In this document: one piece after another, positions 45,251 to 56,198 of the stretch | Layout of the letters: every line of letters begins with the position of its first letter | How positions within the stretch are numbered: position 1 is the first letter of the stretch | Source: Tetracentron sinense | Taxonomy: Eukaryota; Streptophyta; Magnoliopsida; Trochodendrales; Trochodendraceae | Direction of reading: 5' to 3' | Length of the DNA: 64,000 nt | NCBI GenBank assembly: GCA_015143295.1 | Contig: CM026565.1 | Location: 16,812,548-16,876,547, forward strand | Notes under the pieces: generated by a model | Databases searched by the model: none | What the model was told of the DNA's origin: nothing | Seen by the model: the letters and a program-made list of their open reading frames with translations, nothing else | Made by a program: the position numbers and the translations under genes

Positions 45251-45762
45251 GAGCTGTGAGCACGAGAATTTTCCGTGAAGGCTCACAAGGGGAAGTTGAT
45301 TAGCTGTGTACCCTCACGGGTATGGAAGGATTTTATGATTAAGAGTCGCCACCTATTCATTCAGAAAGGATAAGTCCCCCGAGTTTGGATACGGTCTTGG
45401 TCTGCAAGTGAGATCAGGGTAAGGGGTTCGGTAAAGTCCGGGGAAGGTGTTAAGCACCCTGAGGCTTCCTGTCGCACCCCAAAATACCCCCTAGGAGTTA
45501 AGGGATACTTTAGGTGTGACTATATGCACCTGCCAAACCATCCTGTAATGAACAAGGTAAATAAATACTGAAACAATGATAATCAGAGCGCAGAAGCTAC
45601 ATATAGATGCGGAAGCATAAACTAACTTTTTCTTTTCTTCTAAAGTTCCAAAATAGTATTCCAAGTGAACAAAAGTATATACAAAACACGTCTAAGTCTA
45701 AGGTGGACAGGCCCACCTATCAACATGTCACAAATACTCAAAAATCCCCTCGCACTCTCCCC

Positions 45763-45912
45763 TCGACAGTAGTCAAGGTATGGCCACACATCGAGGTCTC
45801 GGTCCGCCTGAGACTGTAATGGAATAGACGGCTCTCTCTCCTCTATGTACTCTTCATCGACCCAAGGCTCCTGGTCGAGGGCTCCCTCAGTACCTACCGA
45901 CATGAAAGTACG
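45763..45912 (-). other. Conserved LTR peptide block, copy in B
   Basis: Minus strand from ATGTCGGTAGGTACTGAG: GALDQEPWVDEEYIEE, then QADRDLDVWPYLDYC. Nearly the same peptide as B1. Confidence 0.5.
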
Positions 45913-46200
45913 GCTGAGCATGGAATACTCAACGAGTACAAGCTACTAGCTAACCATAACAATTAATAAAACACAACAACAGTAATACAATAAAGAGCAG
46001 TAAGATGAACATCACAAAAGAAACAATATTAAACATGGTACGATACAATCATCTTGACTTGCGTGCATGAATGCAAAAATTCCGATAAAACCTCATGCTT
46101 GGAAATCCGTTTTATGTCTCGCTATGGCTTGAGAAAAATCATGTATGCGTACATACATGAATGCTTTGTCATCATCTTGTAAACTTTCATCTTGTAACTT

Positions 46201-46480
46201 TTGAGCCAGAGGCTAGCACCCGAATCTACCTGGGCTACCAACCTCCTTGATATATGGTTTTCTTGTGAGCCAGAGGCTAGTACCCGAATGTCCCTGGGCT
46301 ACCAACCTCCTTGACAATACGTGAATTTTAGTTACTTGTTTAGTTTTCTTGTGAGCCAGAGGCTAGTACCTGAATGTCCCTGGGCTACCAACCTCCTTGA
46401 CATGTAGTGTTTTGGGTTTTCTTGTGAGCCAGAGGCTAGTACCCGAATGTCCCTGGGCTACCAACCTCCTTGACATGCAA
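46201..46480 (-). repeat. Repeat array in B LTR, four units
   Basis: Four copies of a unit of about 56 bp of conserved sequence (GAGCCAGAGGCTAG, then CCTGGGCTACCAACCTCC) with variable AT-rich linkers. GAGGCTAGTACCC and GGGCTACCAACCTC can pair imperfectly. About 0.9-1.2 kb downstream of the TATA box, like the D and C arrays. Confidence 0.65.
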
Positions 46481-47395
46481 TGTTTTCTTGTTGATTATTA
46501 TATGCATATGCTCTTGAAATCTCAGTTCATGCATACATGCGTGCTCGTGTTCATGGCAATGGTGATAATCATGGAAAAGCGGATAACAAGAGAGATATGA
46601 CATCACAATTCAATTCATAGTATAAGCATAGGTAAACTTGAGTAATCTACATGGCATTTGATCAATTCATCATTCATAAGAACACATGCCTAAGACCTAC
46701 TTCCATTTTCTTCATTTAAGGAATTTACTCATCATAGTTTAGGCATGTTGTCAAACACATAACATGCAACGTTCCTTAGTAGTTCATCTTATCCTTTTTA
46801 GTGCATGTTTTCCATTCAATCATAAAGGTAAGTTTGTTATTTATGAAATGCCCATCCTCCATTTTCCTTTTCACACACCACACACATCCATACATTTCGG
46901 CATCCAATCGCCTCAATCCACCCCATACACCTCCATACCCTTTTCTTATCTTGTTTAGATTTATTGGAGATGCTACATTGTACAAGGAAGAAGAAAACAT
47001 ACCCATAAGAATCACATTTCACAATAGAAAACCTAGATTATTGCTAGGGGAAATTAGTAGGGTGTACTAACCTTGAATCAAGGCTTGACCTTGGTAGAAA
47101 CCTTGATTGAAGCTCCAACTTGAAAGAAGAAGGACTCTTGCTTGAAGAAGGCTTGAGTGGTAAGGAAACCCCCTTGAAAATACCTTGGAAAGTGCTGCCC
47201 TAGCTTGGAGAAATGAGCTCCATGAGTGCTTGAGCCTTGACCTTGAAGAAAACGAACTTGAGATGATCTAGGGTCTTCACCCCTTTGATTTCTTCTCAAA
47301 AGCAAAACCCTAGGTTAGGAATCTCCTTCTCCTCTCTCTCTATCTCTCAAAACCTTCTAAGTATAGTGAATGAAGCCCTAAGGCTCGGGCAAAGC

Positions 47396-47401
47396 CTTAT
47401 A
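47396..47401 (-). promoter_or_regulatory. TATA-like box of B LTR
   Basis: TTTCCTATAAGGCTTTG on the minus strand; weaker than in A but in the same position below the palindrome cluster. Confidence 0.5.
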
Positions 47402-47463
47402 GGAAAGGGTTTAACCCCCAAAAGATGAAATAGCCCTTACTGAAATTTCTGTAAAAACGCGAA

Positions 47464-47650
47464 GACCGAGTGATCGGTGGTTATGACCGATCGATCGGTT
47501 GCCTACCGAGCGATAGGTGTTCTTGACCGAGCGACCGGTCAAAAACATGCTCTATGGAAAATTTTCCCATACAAAAAAATTAACCAGTCGATAGCCTCCA
47601 ATCAATCGGTTTTGGACCGATCGATCGCTACTAATGACCGAGCGATTGGT
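47464..47650 (-). promoter_or_regulatory. CGATCG palindrome cluster, B LTR
   Basis: Copies of ACCGATCGATCGGT and variants arranged four, spacer (CCCATACAAAAAAATTAACC), three, as in element A. Confidence 0.6.
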
Positions 47651-47862
47651 GCTCTGCAGGTCCCGACTGTTTTGACCATATCTTTTGACTCGCTTGTTGG
47701 ATTTCGACGATTCAACTTGCATTGGGTTTGTCTTTCGAAAAGGAACATTTCTGACATTTCAGAATTTCTAATTTCTCCATTATTTATTAATTAGACTACG
47801 AGAAAGGCCAATTAGCTATGAAAATGCTATTCATTAAGTATAGAAAAGTCCGGGGTGCTACA

Positions 47863-47876
47863 TCCTCCCCCCCTTA
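47863..47876 (-). other. Polypurine tract of element B
   Basis: TAAGGGGGGGAGGA on the minus strand, directly before the 3' LTR. Confidence 0.8.
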
Positions 47877-47959
47877 CAAAAATTTTGCCCTTGAAATTTG
47901 GACGATACATACATGTACAAAACCATAACAATTACAAGGGAATGTCAAGGCCCTAAACA

Positions 47960-49636
47960 AATAACTGAGGATACTTTTCTTGCACTTCGGCTTCTCGTTC
48001 CCATGTAGCTTCCTCCCTTGAATGGTGTTGCCATCTTACCAAGACCAAGGGAATGGTCTTGTTGCGCAAGACTTGATCTCGCCTATCTAAGAGCACCGGC
48101 TACTCAACTAGTGTAAGATCCTCTCGGATTCCACTGGATCAAGCTCTATGACATGAGAAGGGTCCGGGATGTACTTTCGAAGCATAGAAAAATGGAATAC
48201 ATTGTGGACCGCCGCCATATGATCGGGCAAAGCAACACTGTAAGCCACCTCACCGACTCTAGTAATGATCTCGAATGGGCCCGCATATCCCTGGCTAAGC
48301 TTGCCTCTTTTCCCAAATCGCATAACACCCTTGGACAGTGAAATCTTGACAAAAAAAAAGTCACCAACTCGAAATTCAAGGTCTCTCCTTCTGTTGTCGG
48401 CGTAGCTCTTCTGTCTATCCTGTGCGGTCTTCAACCTCTCCTGGATAAGCTTGACCCTATCCGCGGTTTGTTCAATTAATTTTGGGCCCAAAATTTTTCT
48501 TTCTCCAACTTCATCCCAATAAAGAGGGGATCTACAATTCCTTCCATACAAAGCCTCAAAAGGCGCCATCTATATGCTTGCCTGATAACTGTTATTGTAG
48601 GCAAATTCCACCAAAGGTAGGTGATCTTCTCAACTTCCCTTGAAGTCTAGCATACATGCAGGGAGCATGTCTTCGATAATCTGATTCACTCGCTCGGTTT
48701 GCCCATTTGTCTGTGGATGAAAAGTCGTGCTAAAGTCTAACCGGGAATCCATTGCCCCTTGAAAACTTTTCCAAAACCTGACGTGAATCTCGGGTCCCGA
48801 TCCAACACAATGCTCACTGGTACCCGTGTAACCGGACTATCTCTTTGATATATAATGCGGCCAACTGATTTGAATTGAAAGTAGCCCGGTACGGTAAGAA
48901 ATGGGCGGACTTTATCAAATGGTCCACCACAACCCATATAGTATCGGTCTTTCTAACCGTCTTTGGCAACCCCACAATGAAGTCCATAGAGATATGTTCC
49001 AATTTCCACTCTGGAATAGGGAGAGACTACAAAAGTCCAACCGGTCTCAAGTGTTCTGCTTTCACCTGTTGGCACACCAAACACCGTGCCATGTACTCCG
49101 CAACCTCCCTCTTCATGTTTTGCCACCAAAAGTGACTCTTGAGGTTCCGGTACATCTTCGTACCCCCAGGATGCACTGTATACTTGGACCGGTGAGCTTC
49201 ATCCATAATCTCTCTCCGAAGATCTGCATTAGATGGGACAGAAAGTCTTCCTTTGAATGTAATAGCGCCCCGGCTAGTGAGAGAGAAGTCCTTACTACCC
49301 TTGGCAACTTCCTTGTCCCCGAAAGCCAACAAGTCAGCATCTATGGCTTGATACTCTTGGATCAAATCTATGATGTACGGCCGAACCATGACATTTGCCA
49401 AAATAGGGCTACGGACGGAATCATTCACACTAATGTCTAGATTAGCCAAATCTTCCAATAATCTCCATTCTCGCACTAACATGTGAGCCAACAACCCCGG
49501 TGGTTTCCTACTCAAGGCGTCAGCCACTATGTTTGCTTTTCCCGGGTGCACTCGTAGCCCTTCAAAAATTTCATCCAACGCCGTTGTTGTAGATTTAGTT
49601 CCTTTTGGGAAAAGAGGTACTTAAGGCTAACCCGCT
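47960..49636 (-). pseudogene. B pol, 3' part: end of RNase H, integrase, chromodomain
   Basis: RNase H end with HPGKANIVADALSR near 49530; integrase zinc module ([19 protein letters not shown]) near 49050-49200; core ([10 protein letters not shown]) near 48980; GPF module (YAGPFEIITRVGE) and chromodomain at 47960-48300. Tekay lineage. Broken several times. Confidence 0.8.
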
Positions 49637-51622
49637 GTTAAGCGACTTATTCATAGCAGCGTGCAATTCTCCATCATTCCACTACAGGTCATTAATCCTG
49701 TTCAATAAGGTTGGTCTGACCATAATGTTAGCCAACAAGGCTCCAGATGCTCCCACACTGAAACCCGCATCAAGGCTAGACACCTCTTCTAGTAACTTCC
49801 ATTCTTGGACCATCAAGTATGCCAAGAACCTAGTAGGTCTCCTACTTAGAGCATCTGCCACTACATTCGCTTTCCCCGGGTGGTACTGGATAGAGCAATC
49901 ATAATCCTTGAGGAATTCCACCCAACGACGCTGCCTCAAATCCAGCTCTTTCTGCGAGAATAAATACTTTAGACTTTTGTGGTCGGTGAAAACTTCAAAC
50001 TGCGCACCATACAAGTAGTGTCTTCAGATCTTAAGAGCAAAAACCAAGGCTGCCAACTCCAAATCATGGGTAGGATAGTTCTTCTCGTGGTCTTTCAACT
50101 GCCGAGAAGCATAGGCAATCACCTTCCCGTGTTGCATAAGAACACAACCTAACCCAACGAGTGAGGCATCACTATACACCACAAAACCTTCACTACCCGA
50201 TGGAACAGTCAAGATCGGAGCGTTGGTGAGACGTTTCTTCAACTCAAGAAAACTCTTCTCACATTTCTCATTCCACTCGAATCTAGCATTCTTTCGAGTT
50301 AGATGAGTAAGCGGAGCTGCCAAACTGGAAAATCCTTCTACAAATCTTCGATAATATCCAGCTAGGCCCAAGAAACTTCGAACCTCTGTAACACTCTTTG
50401 GCCTTCCCCATCCTTCCACTACTTCTATCTTAGCAGGGTCAACTGAAATCCCCTCTTCTGACACCACATGGCCTAGAAATGCTAGTTTTTCTTCCCAAAA
50501 CTCGCACTTGCTAAGCTTAGCATATAGCTTATGCTCACGGAGTGTCTTCAGGGTGATCTGGAGATGCATCTCATGCTCCTTCTGTGTCCTGGAGTACACT
50601 AAAATGTCATCCACAAACACGATCACAAAGCGGTCCAGAGTCGGCTTGAAGATCCTGTTCATGAGATCCATGAATGCTGCCGGAGCATTTGTCAAACCGA
50701 ACGGCATGACTAAGAATTCAAAATGCCCATATCTGGTCCTGAAAGCAGACTTAGGCACACCTTCCACCTTTATCTTCAGTTGATGGTAGCCTGACCTTAA
50801 GTCGATCTTAGAGAAATACTTAGCTCCTTGCAACTGATCAAACAAGTCATCGATCCTAGGTAAAGGATATTTATTCTTGATAGTGACCTTGTTCAGTTGC
50901 CGATAGTCGATGCACATCCCCATCGAACCATCCTTCTTCTTCACAAACAACACTGGAGCTCCCCAAGGTGATACACTTGGGCGGATAAATCCAAGACCAA
51001 GCAATTCGTCAATCTGCTCCTTAAGCTCTTTTAACTCTGCTGGAGCCATCCTATATGGCGCTTTAGAGATGGGTGCCGTACCCGGAGTCAACTCAATTGC
51101 AAACTCTACTTCTCTATCCGGTGGCAAACCCGGTAAGTCTTTAGGAAAGACATCCATGAATTCCTCTACAACAGGGATACTTGAGGAATCTGGTGCTTCC
51201 AAGGTAGTAAGACTCAATGCCGCAAAACGAGCTAAGTCCTCCTTCTTCAACCCTTAGAAACGAAAAGAGGGCTCACTGATTGGTCTAAAGTTGACTACCT
51301 TTCCAAAACAGTCGATATGCCCATGGTATTTGGAAAGCCAATCCATGCCTAAAATGACGTTAAAGTCTTGGAACTCAAGGACAATCAGATCAGCTGGCAT
51401 CTCTCTCTGACCTACTCGAATATCACAAGCTCGATAGACCTTATCGGTGATGACCGAACTACCAACAGGAGTAGCAATCGACAATTCACCATCTAACAGA
51501 CTTGGCTCAATCGGAAACTCTCGTGCAAAACTAGGTGTGACGAAGGAGTGAGTGGAACCAGTATCGATCAAAACATGAGCGAGGAAATCATTTATCAACA
51601 ATGAGCCTGAATTAATACACAA
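49637..51622 (-). pseudogene. C pol, 5' part: protease, RT, RNase H
   Basis: Protease [16 protein letters not shown] near 51560; RT about 50400-51100 with FVDDILVYS; RNase H with [18 protein letters not shown] and [22 protein letters not shown] to [14 protein letters not shown]. Tekay-type. A few breaks. Confidence 0.85.
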
Positions 51623-51720
51623 AGCTAATTTATCAAATCATGAATACATACATGCATCTTACATCATACCACATAACATTTAATATCACACACATAGCAT
51701 CAGAACAATATTTTAATTGA

Positions 51721-52945
51721 CTAAAACACAATTAAACGTACCCTGCACAATGTCGTCAGGCGCCTGTGCATCCCGCTCCGAGGTAGCAAACACTCGACCT
51801 TGAACTGGCTGGCGAGGCTGCTGAGGTCTAGGACCCTGTGGTGGCCTCTACTGTGTGGACTGCCTACCTGGGGGCCTGACTCCCTGTGGTTGAGTCGACT
51901 GAAGCCCCTGCTGAATGCGGAGTGGGCAATCTCGGATCCGGTGTGAGACCTCTCCACAATGGAAACAACCTCCAGTAATTGCCCTACACTCTCCCACTGT
52001 ATGCCTCTTTCCGCATTGGCTGTATGCATCATACAACTGGGTACCAACAGTAGGCGGAGCCACCTGAGATGTTCGAGGGGCTACCTGAGTAGGCCTCTGA
52101 TACGGGGTAGGCCTAGCAATGGGCATAGGACCTGCTATCCTCGACCTCTTGTCTTGGGGGACAAACCTGCTAGTTTGCATCTTCTCCCTCTTCTTCAAAA
52201 ATTTCTGTGAATTCTTCTCAGCTATCAAGGTGCGCTGATACACCTCCCTACATGTTTTGAGTTGAAGTATTGAAACCTTCTCCCGGATAAAATCCTTCAA
52301 GCCTCGCTCAAACCTCTTTGCCTTCATTCTCTCTGTAGCAATCAAGTGAGGAGCGAACCTAGAAAGCTCTACAAACTTGGCCTCATACTCGGCCACTGAC
52401 ATCCTCCCTTGCTCCAAGGTAGAGAATTCAATCTCCTTCTGATCTCTCACAAACACCGGGAAGTATCTCTCGTAGAAGATGTCGAGGAACTCTCCCCAAG
52501 TCCACTCTTGTCCGGCTCGCACCTCATTCCTTTGCCTAGATGCTGCCCTCCACCAATGCTCCGCTTCACCTTCCATGACGAAGGAGGCCCATTTCACCCT
52601 CTGCTCTTCTGTGGCTTCAAGCACGGAGAAAATCTTCTCTAGTTGCATGATCCACAATTCGGCAACTGAAGGATCCATACTACCATAGAAGGCTGGAGGA
52701 CTCATCCTCCTAAAAGCCTCCACTCCGTTGTGTCGGGGTGGGTGAACATCAATCTGCCTCTCTTGCCTAGCTTGACCAGCCGCTAGTAATGCAGTTTGCT
52801 GAGCCATAATTTCAGCCTGCCTCTCCATGGCTGCTGCAATAGCTTCCATGGCCCGACCCACATTTGGCTGGGGGGTACCGTCTGGAGTATCCCCATCAGT
52901 CACACTGCCTCCTCCATTCCTATTATTTCTTCCACCCCTTCTCAT
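51721..52945 (-). pseudogene. C gag region
   Basis: Starts MRRGGRNNRNGGG. Gag core (FYGSMDPSVAELWIMQLEK, WASFVMEGEAEHWWRA, ISVAEYEAKF-like MSVAEYEAKFVELSRFAPHL) and one CCHC knuckle (CFHCGEVSHRIRDCP). It is the best-preserved gag in the window, long and nearly open. The ATG follows a strong acceptor-like TTTTCTTCTTCTCAG|GATT. Confidence 0.85.
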
Positions 52946-53134
52946 GCTTACAATCCTGAGAAGAAGAAAACAATTCATTTAGAACGCACTCACATAAAAT
53001 TCCTAAGTCTACGCTTAATCAAAACTCAATCCTCAACAATTTTAAAGTCCTGAACTTGATGTTGCTTCCCTAAGGTTCACATCTTCCTATATCCTACACT
53101 TAATACCTTAGCCCTAAGGACTCTAATGCCTTGA

Positions 53135-53238
53135 GCTCTGATACCACCTCTGGTATCAGACCCGGAGTGACATAACATGACTCCTACTAAGAGGACAACT
53201 TAGCCCAAGGGAACCTAATGCCTTGAGCTCTGATACCA
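53135..53238 (-). other. Doubled primer binding site of element C
   Basis: TGGTATCAGAGC (minus strand) occurs at 53227-53238, next to the 5' LTR, and again at 53135-53146, because a block of about 92 bp is duplicated. Next to the inner copy lies its inverse: arms TCTGATACCA and TGGTATCAGA with a 4-nt loop (53137-53160). Confidence 0.8.
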
Positions 53239-53522
53239 CCTCTGTAACGACCCCAAAATCCCACAAGGCTAAAATAGGACTTTAGGATCGCCACATTACT
53301 TAACCTGCTTAAAATCCATGACATGCAAGGCACACTAACACAAGTCTCCAAAAATGAGGATAATAAAATTCTGGTATATAAACTATAATCAAATAGCACG
53401 AGTCTACGGTAAACATATACAACCCACTATAAAACCAAAGAGTCTGATACACAACTAAAAAAGTCTACTAAGCAACATCTACTCAAGTCTAATACAACTC
53501 TCTCAATCAAATGAAATAAAAA

Positions 53523-53650
53523 CTATGAGGTGTAGCCACCCAAGTCTCTGGCTCCCTCCTCAGAAGGTTCACCTTCACCTCCTTCCTCTACGTATGTTTC
53601 CTCAACCCACGGCTCCACCGTGTACTCCTGCTCTAAACCTGCCAAGACAA
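53523..53650 (-). other. Conserved LTR peptide block, copy in C
   Basis: Minus strand: LAGLEQEYTVEPWVEETYVEE, ending RDLGGYTS. More diverged than the other copies but alignable over the core. It lies in an open frame of 64 codons starting at 53717. Confidence 0.45.
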
Positions 53651-53925
53651 AGTCCGGCTGAGTACAAAGGTACTCAGTGTATATAAAATCCAACCAGCAA
53701 TAATAATATACCTGCACTTAGTTAGAAACATATCCAATAACATAATAACATAATCAGAGTGCGGAAGAACGTGTGCGCATATACGTCATATCATCACCTT
53801 GACTCGTGTACTTGTGAGAATCTTAGACTTGGAAGGCAATACACTTATGAGTTGCTTATGCTTATGAGACCACGTGCTTGTGAGATGCTTATACTTATGC
53901 ACTTATTCAGATCACACAGTAATGA

Positions 53926-54036
53926 GACATGCCGTTCTTGGCGGAAATCATATGGTTGACATGCCGTTCTTGGCGGATACGGACCATGTCTAAGAATCAG
54001 GTTGACATGCCATTCTTGGTGGATACGGACCATGTC
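53926..54036 (-). repeat. Stem-loop repeat array in C LTR
   Basis: Three copies of GACATGCCGTTCTTGGCGG, two of them extended to CATGTC so that GACATG pairs with CATGTC. The inner stem CCG/CGG of two copies is CCA/TGG in the third, a compensated change. Confidence 0.6.
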
Positions 54037-54935
54037 ATGCTTATGCTTATTCAGAATGTCATACATATGTCATGCTCATACTTGTGGTCCACATGTGTGA
54101 CTTGTGAGACTCTTATCTTAACATACACGTGCTTGTGTACTTAAGTGTTGAAATTAACATTCGAGTCGCTAATTGCTTAGATTCCGATCTCCCACCATGG
54201 AAACTCCACTATATGTCCCATACCAAATAGTTAGAGAATTCCCGGTTTGAGAGATGTTCCTCTAAGTTCTTACCTTCCCGACTACCAATTTCCATGCAAG
54301 TAATTAGATATACTAACCAAACAATCATATATATATATCTTATCATAATTCTTAACACAATTCATGATCTATTTACCACTATTTCATAAGAGTATAATAG
54401 CATTTATCCTCTCAAGCATTTTCACAAACACCTTGAGTACACATAATATGAATCCATTGTTTCTCTACCTTTTCATGCATTCATCAAATCTTAATTCCAT
54501 CCATACAATCCATATATTCATCCACATCTACAAATTAATCTCATCCTCCATACATTCCATCCTCCATACATTCCATCCACAAATCCACATTTCCATACAC
54601 ATTTCCATCCAAAATTAGCTTACTTCATAGAAAATTAGGGAAAACATAATTAAGCTCTATTTCTATCATTTCTATTATCTTAACATTCACAAAACCTTAA
54701 AATAAAGTTGATTAGGATAGTATATCGACCTTAGGAATCCTTCCCTTGGATTCAAAACGCTCCCGAGGAGATTTGGAGAAGCTTTGAGGACGATCTCCAA
54801 GCTTTCCTTTCAATCTTCTAGCAACCTCCTTCTTCTCCAAGCAACCCTCTCCCTCAAACCCTAGGTTTTCTCCTCCTTTTTGCCAAATTAGGTTAGAAAT
54901 AGGTAGAGTATTTTAATATTTCGAGTAGGACCCTC

Positions 54936-54943
54936 TATTTATA
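54936..54943 (-). promoter_or_regulatory. TATA box of C LTR
   Basis: GGGGCTATAAATAGAGGG on the minus strand; strong match. Confidence 0.7.
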
Positions 54944-55015
54944 GCCCCAAGGTCTGAGAACAAAAGACCAAAAAGCCCTTACTAAATTTCTGCAAAAACA
55001 CGAAGGACCGAGCGA

Positions 55016-55171
55016 TCGGTTCTCAACCGAGCGATCGGTGCTCTTGACCGGGCGATCGGTCAAAAAAACACTCACTGGAAATTTTCCCCATACAAAATTC
55101 TGGACCAGTCGATAGATACCGATCGATCAGTTTTGGACCGATCGATCGCTACTTCTGACCGAGCGATCGGT
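55016..55171 (-). promoter_or_regulatory. CGATCG palindrome cluster, C LTR
   Basis: ACCGAGCGATCGGT and ACCGATCGATCGG variants: three, spacer CCCCATACAAAA, then three. Just upstream of the TATA box on the minus strand. The sequence upstream of the cluster (GATTTCGACGATTCAACTTG) is also shared with LTR B. Confidence 0.6.
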
Positions 55172-55524
55172 TGCCTACAGATTTTTGACCCGCTTTACTG
55201 TTTCGGCCATAACTTTTGACTCGTTCGTCGGATTTCGACGATTCAACTTGCATTGGATTCCTCTTTCGAAAACGAACATTTCTGGCATTTCAGAATTTCT
55301 AAATTCCACTTAATTAATAGACTAAATTGTCTCCAAAGTTGACTGATCTGCAATTCCATTAGATAAAACCCACCATTGACTTGGCTTAAACTCAAAATAA
55401 GGAAAAACATTAAACATGAACTTCGAAGAGGGTTCCAATACCTTTCTAATGGTTCAAGAATCACTCCATTCCAGTAAATGGTACCAAAACTAGAGCTTCC
55501 TAAAGTTTAGGGTGTGATATGACA

Positions 55525-55655
55525 TCCCTCTGTTACAAGTTTGATTAAGCCTAGTTTACACCACACCAAATAAATATATAATACAATAAACATCAAAACA
55601 TCACAAGGGCAATAATACCCCTAATACAATGAAGTAAAAACATGAAAAAGATTCG
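55525..55655. other. AT-rich tail between element C LTR and copia C2
   Basis: About 130 bp not matching copia pol. On the minus strand it ends AACAGAGGGA directly at the LTR, like a weak polypurine tract. It may be a remnant of another element's 3' end. Origin not recognised. Confidence 0.35.
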
Positions 55656-56190
55656 GGCTCTCTACACAAACAAGGTTCACAAGTTGGATAAGGTTCAACA
55701 TGTAAATGGTTTAAAGGACCAGCCTTTACCAATCTGTTGAGCCTATCCAAATTGATATGGCCTAATCTGAGATGCCATAAGTATGTTGGATTCACAGACT
55801 CTTTACATCTTTTCTGAGGTGTCACACTAGTGGACCCTTTATCCTCAATGTTATTTATAGATTTCCTTATAGGATCAAGATAATAAAGACCATTAGACAA
55901 TGTGTCAGAAACAATAAAACTATTATTGTATTTGATAACTACATTAGTATCAAAATTCACTGAATAACCATTAAAGATTAAACTAGAAACAGAAATCAAA
56001 TTTCTGCGCATGTCTGGCACATATAAGCAGTTTTTTAAAACTAAGATCCTATTAAAAGAAAATTCTAAAATATAAGCCCTGATGGCGATCGTAGCAACAC
56101 TTGCTTCCGTTCCCATCCTTATCTTGACTTCCCCATCACTCAGCTTTCTGCTATCCTGAAACCCCTGTAACATATTACAAATATGTAAGG
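55656..56190 (-). pseudogene. C2 protease end and integrase start
   Basis: LKNCLYVPDMRRNLISVSSL and NSFIVSDTLSNGLYYL are typical of the copia protease / GAG-pre-integrase region. WHLRLGHINLDRLNRLV and CEPCL form the HHCC zinc module of copia integrase. Order protease then integrase marks Ty1/copia. Confidence 0.8.
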
Positions 56191-56198
56191 TAGATCCA

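Larger units (their letters stand above)
42421..45469 (-). mobile_element. T2, right part: 3' UTR, ORF1 remnant, leader, primer site, start of 5' LTR
   Basis: Minus strand. 42421-44165 is 3' UTR, including GAGAGGTTGTCTCTG repeats (43500-43640), and a short integrase end. 44166-44630 matches T1 ORF1 (MSQLVFPRCRSLVEVVLVG). 44640-45232 is leader, 45233-45250 the primer site, and 45255-45469 the inner part of the 5' LTR. gag and most of pol are missing, so T2 is a reduced element. It is cut on the right by element B. Confidence 0.75.
45470..47862 (-). repeat. B 3' LTR
   Basis: 2393 bp, starting TGTCGCACCCCAAAATA and ending CCGGGGTGCTACA. Peptide block 45763-45912, repeat array 46201-46480, TATA 47396-47401, palindrome cluster 47464-47650. 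Confidence 0.85.
45470..49636 (-). mobile_element. B: 3' part of a Tekay chromovirus
   Basis: Minus strand: 3' LTR 45470-47862, polypurine tract 47863-47876, then chromodomain, integrase and the end of RNase H up to about 49636, where it meets element C. It is inserted in the T2 5' LTR; the base run left of it is CTTCC, but the matching right flank is lost. Its LTR family also occurs at 1-683. Several breaks. Confidence 0.8.
49637..55524 (-). mobile_element. C: 5' part of a Tekay chromovirus
   Basis: Minus strand: 5' LTR 53243-55524, primer sites, gag 51721-52945, protease, RT and RNase H to about 49637. There it joins element B, and both pieces carry the RNase H end (HPGKAN-ADALSR), so they come from two elements. 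Its LTR differs from B's except for the shared U3 module. A few breaks. Confidence 0.8.
53243..55524 (-). repeat. C 5' LTR
   Basis: 2282 bp, starting TGTAACGACCCCAAAATCCC and ending GGTGTGATATGACA. Peptide block 53523-53650, stem-loop array 53926-54036, TATA 54936-54943, palindrome cluster 55016-55171. Confidence 0.8.
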
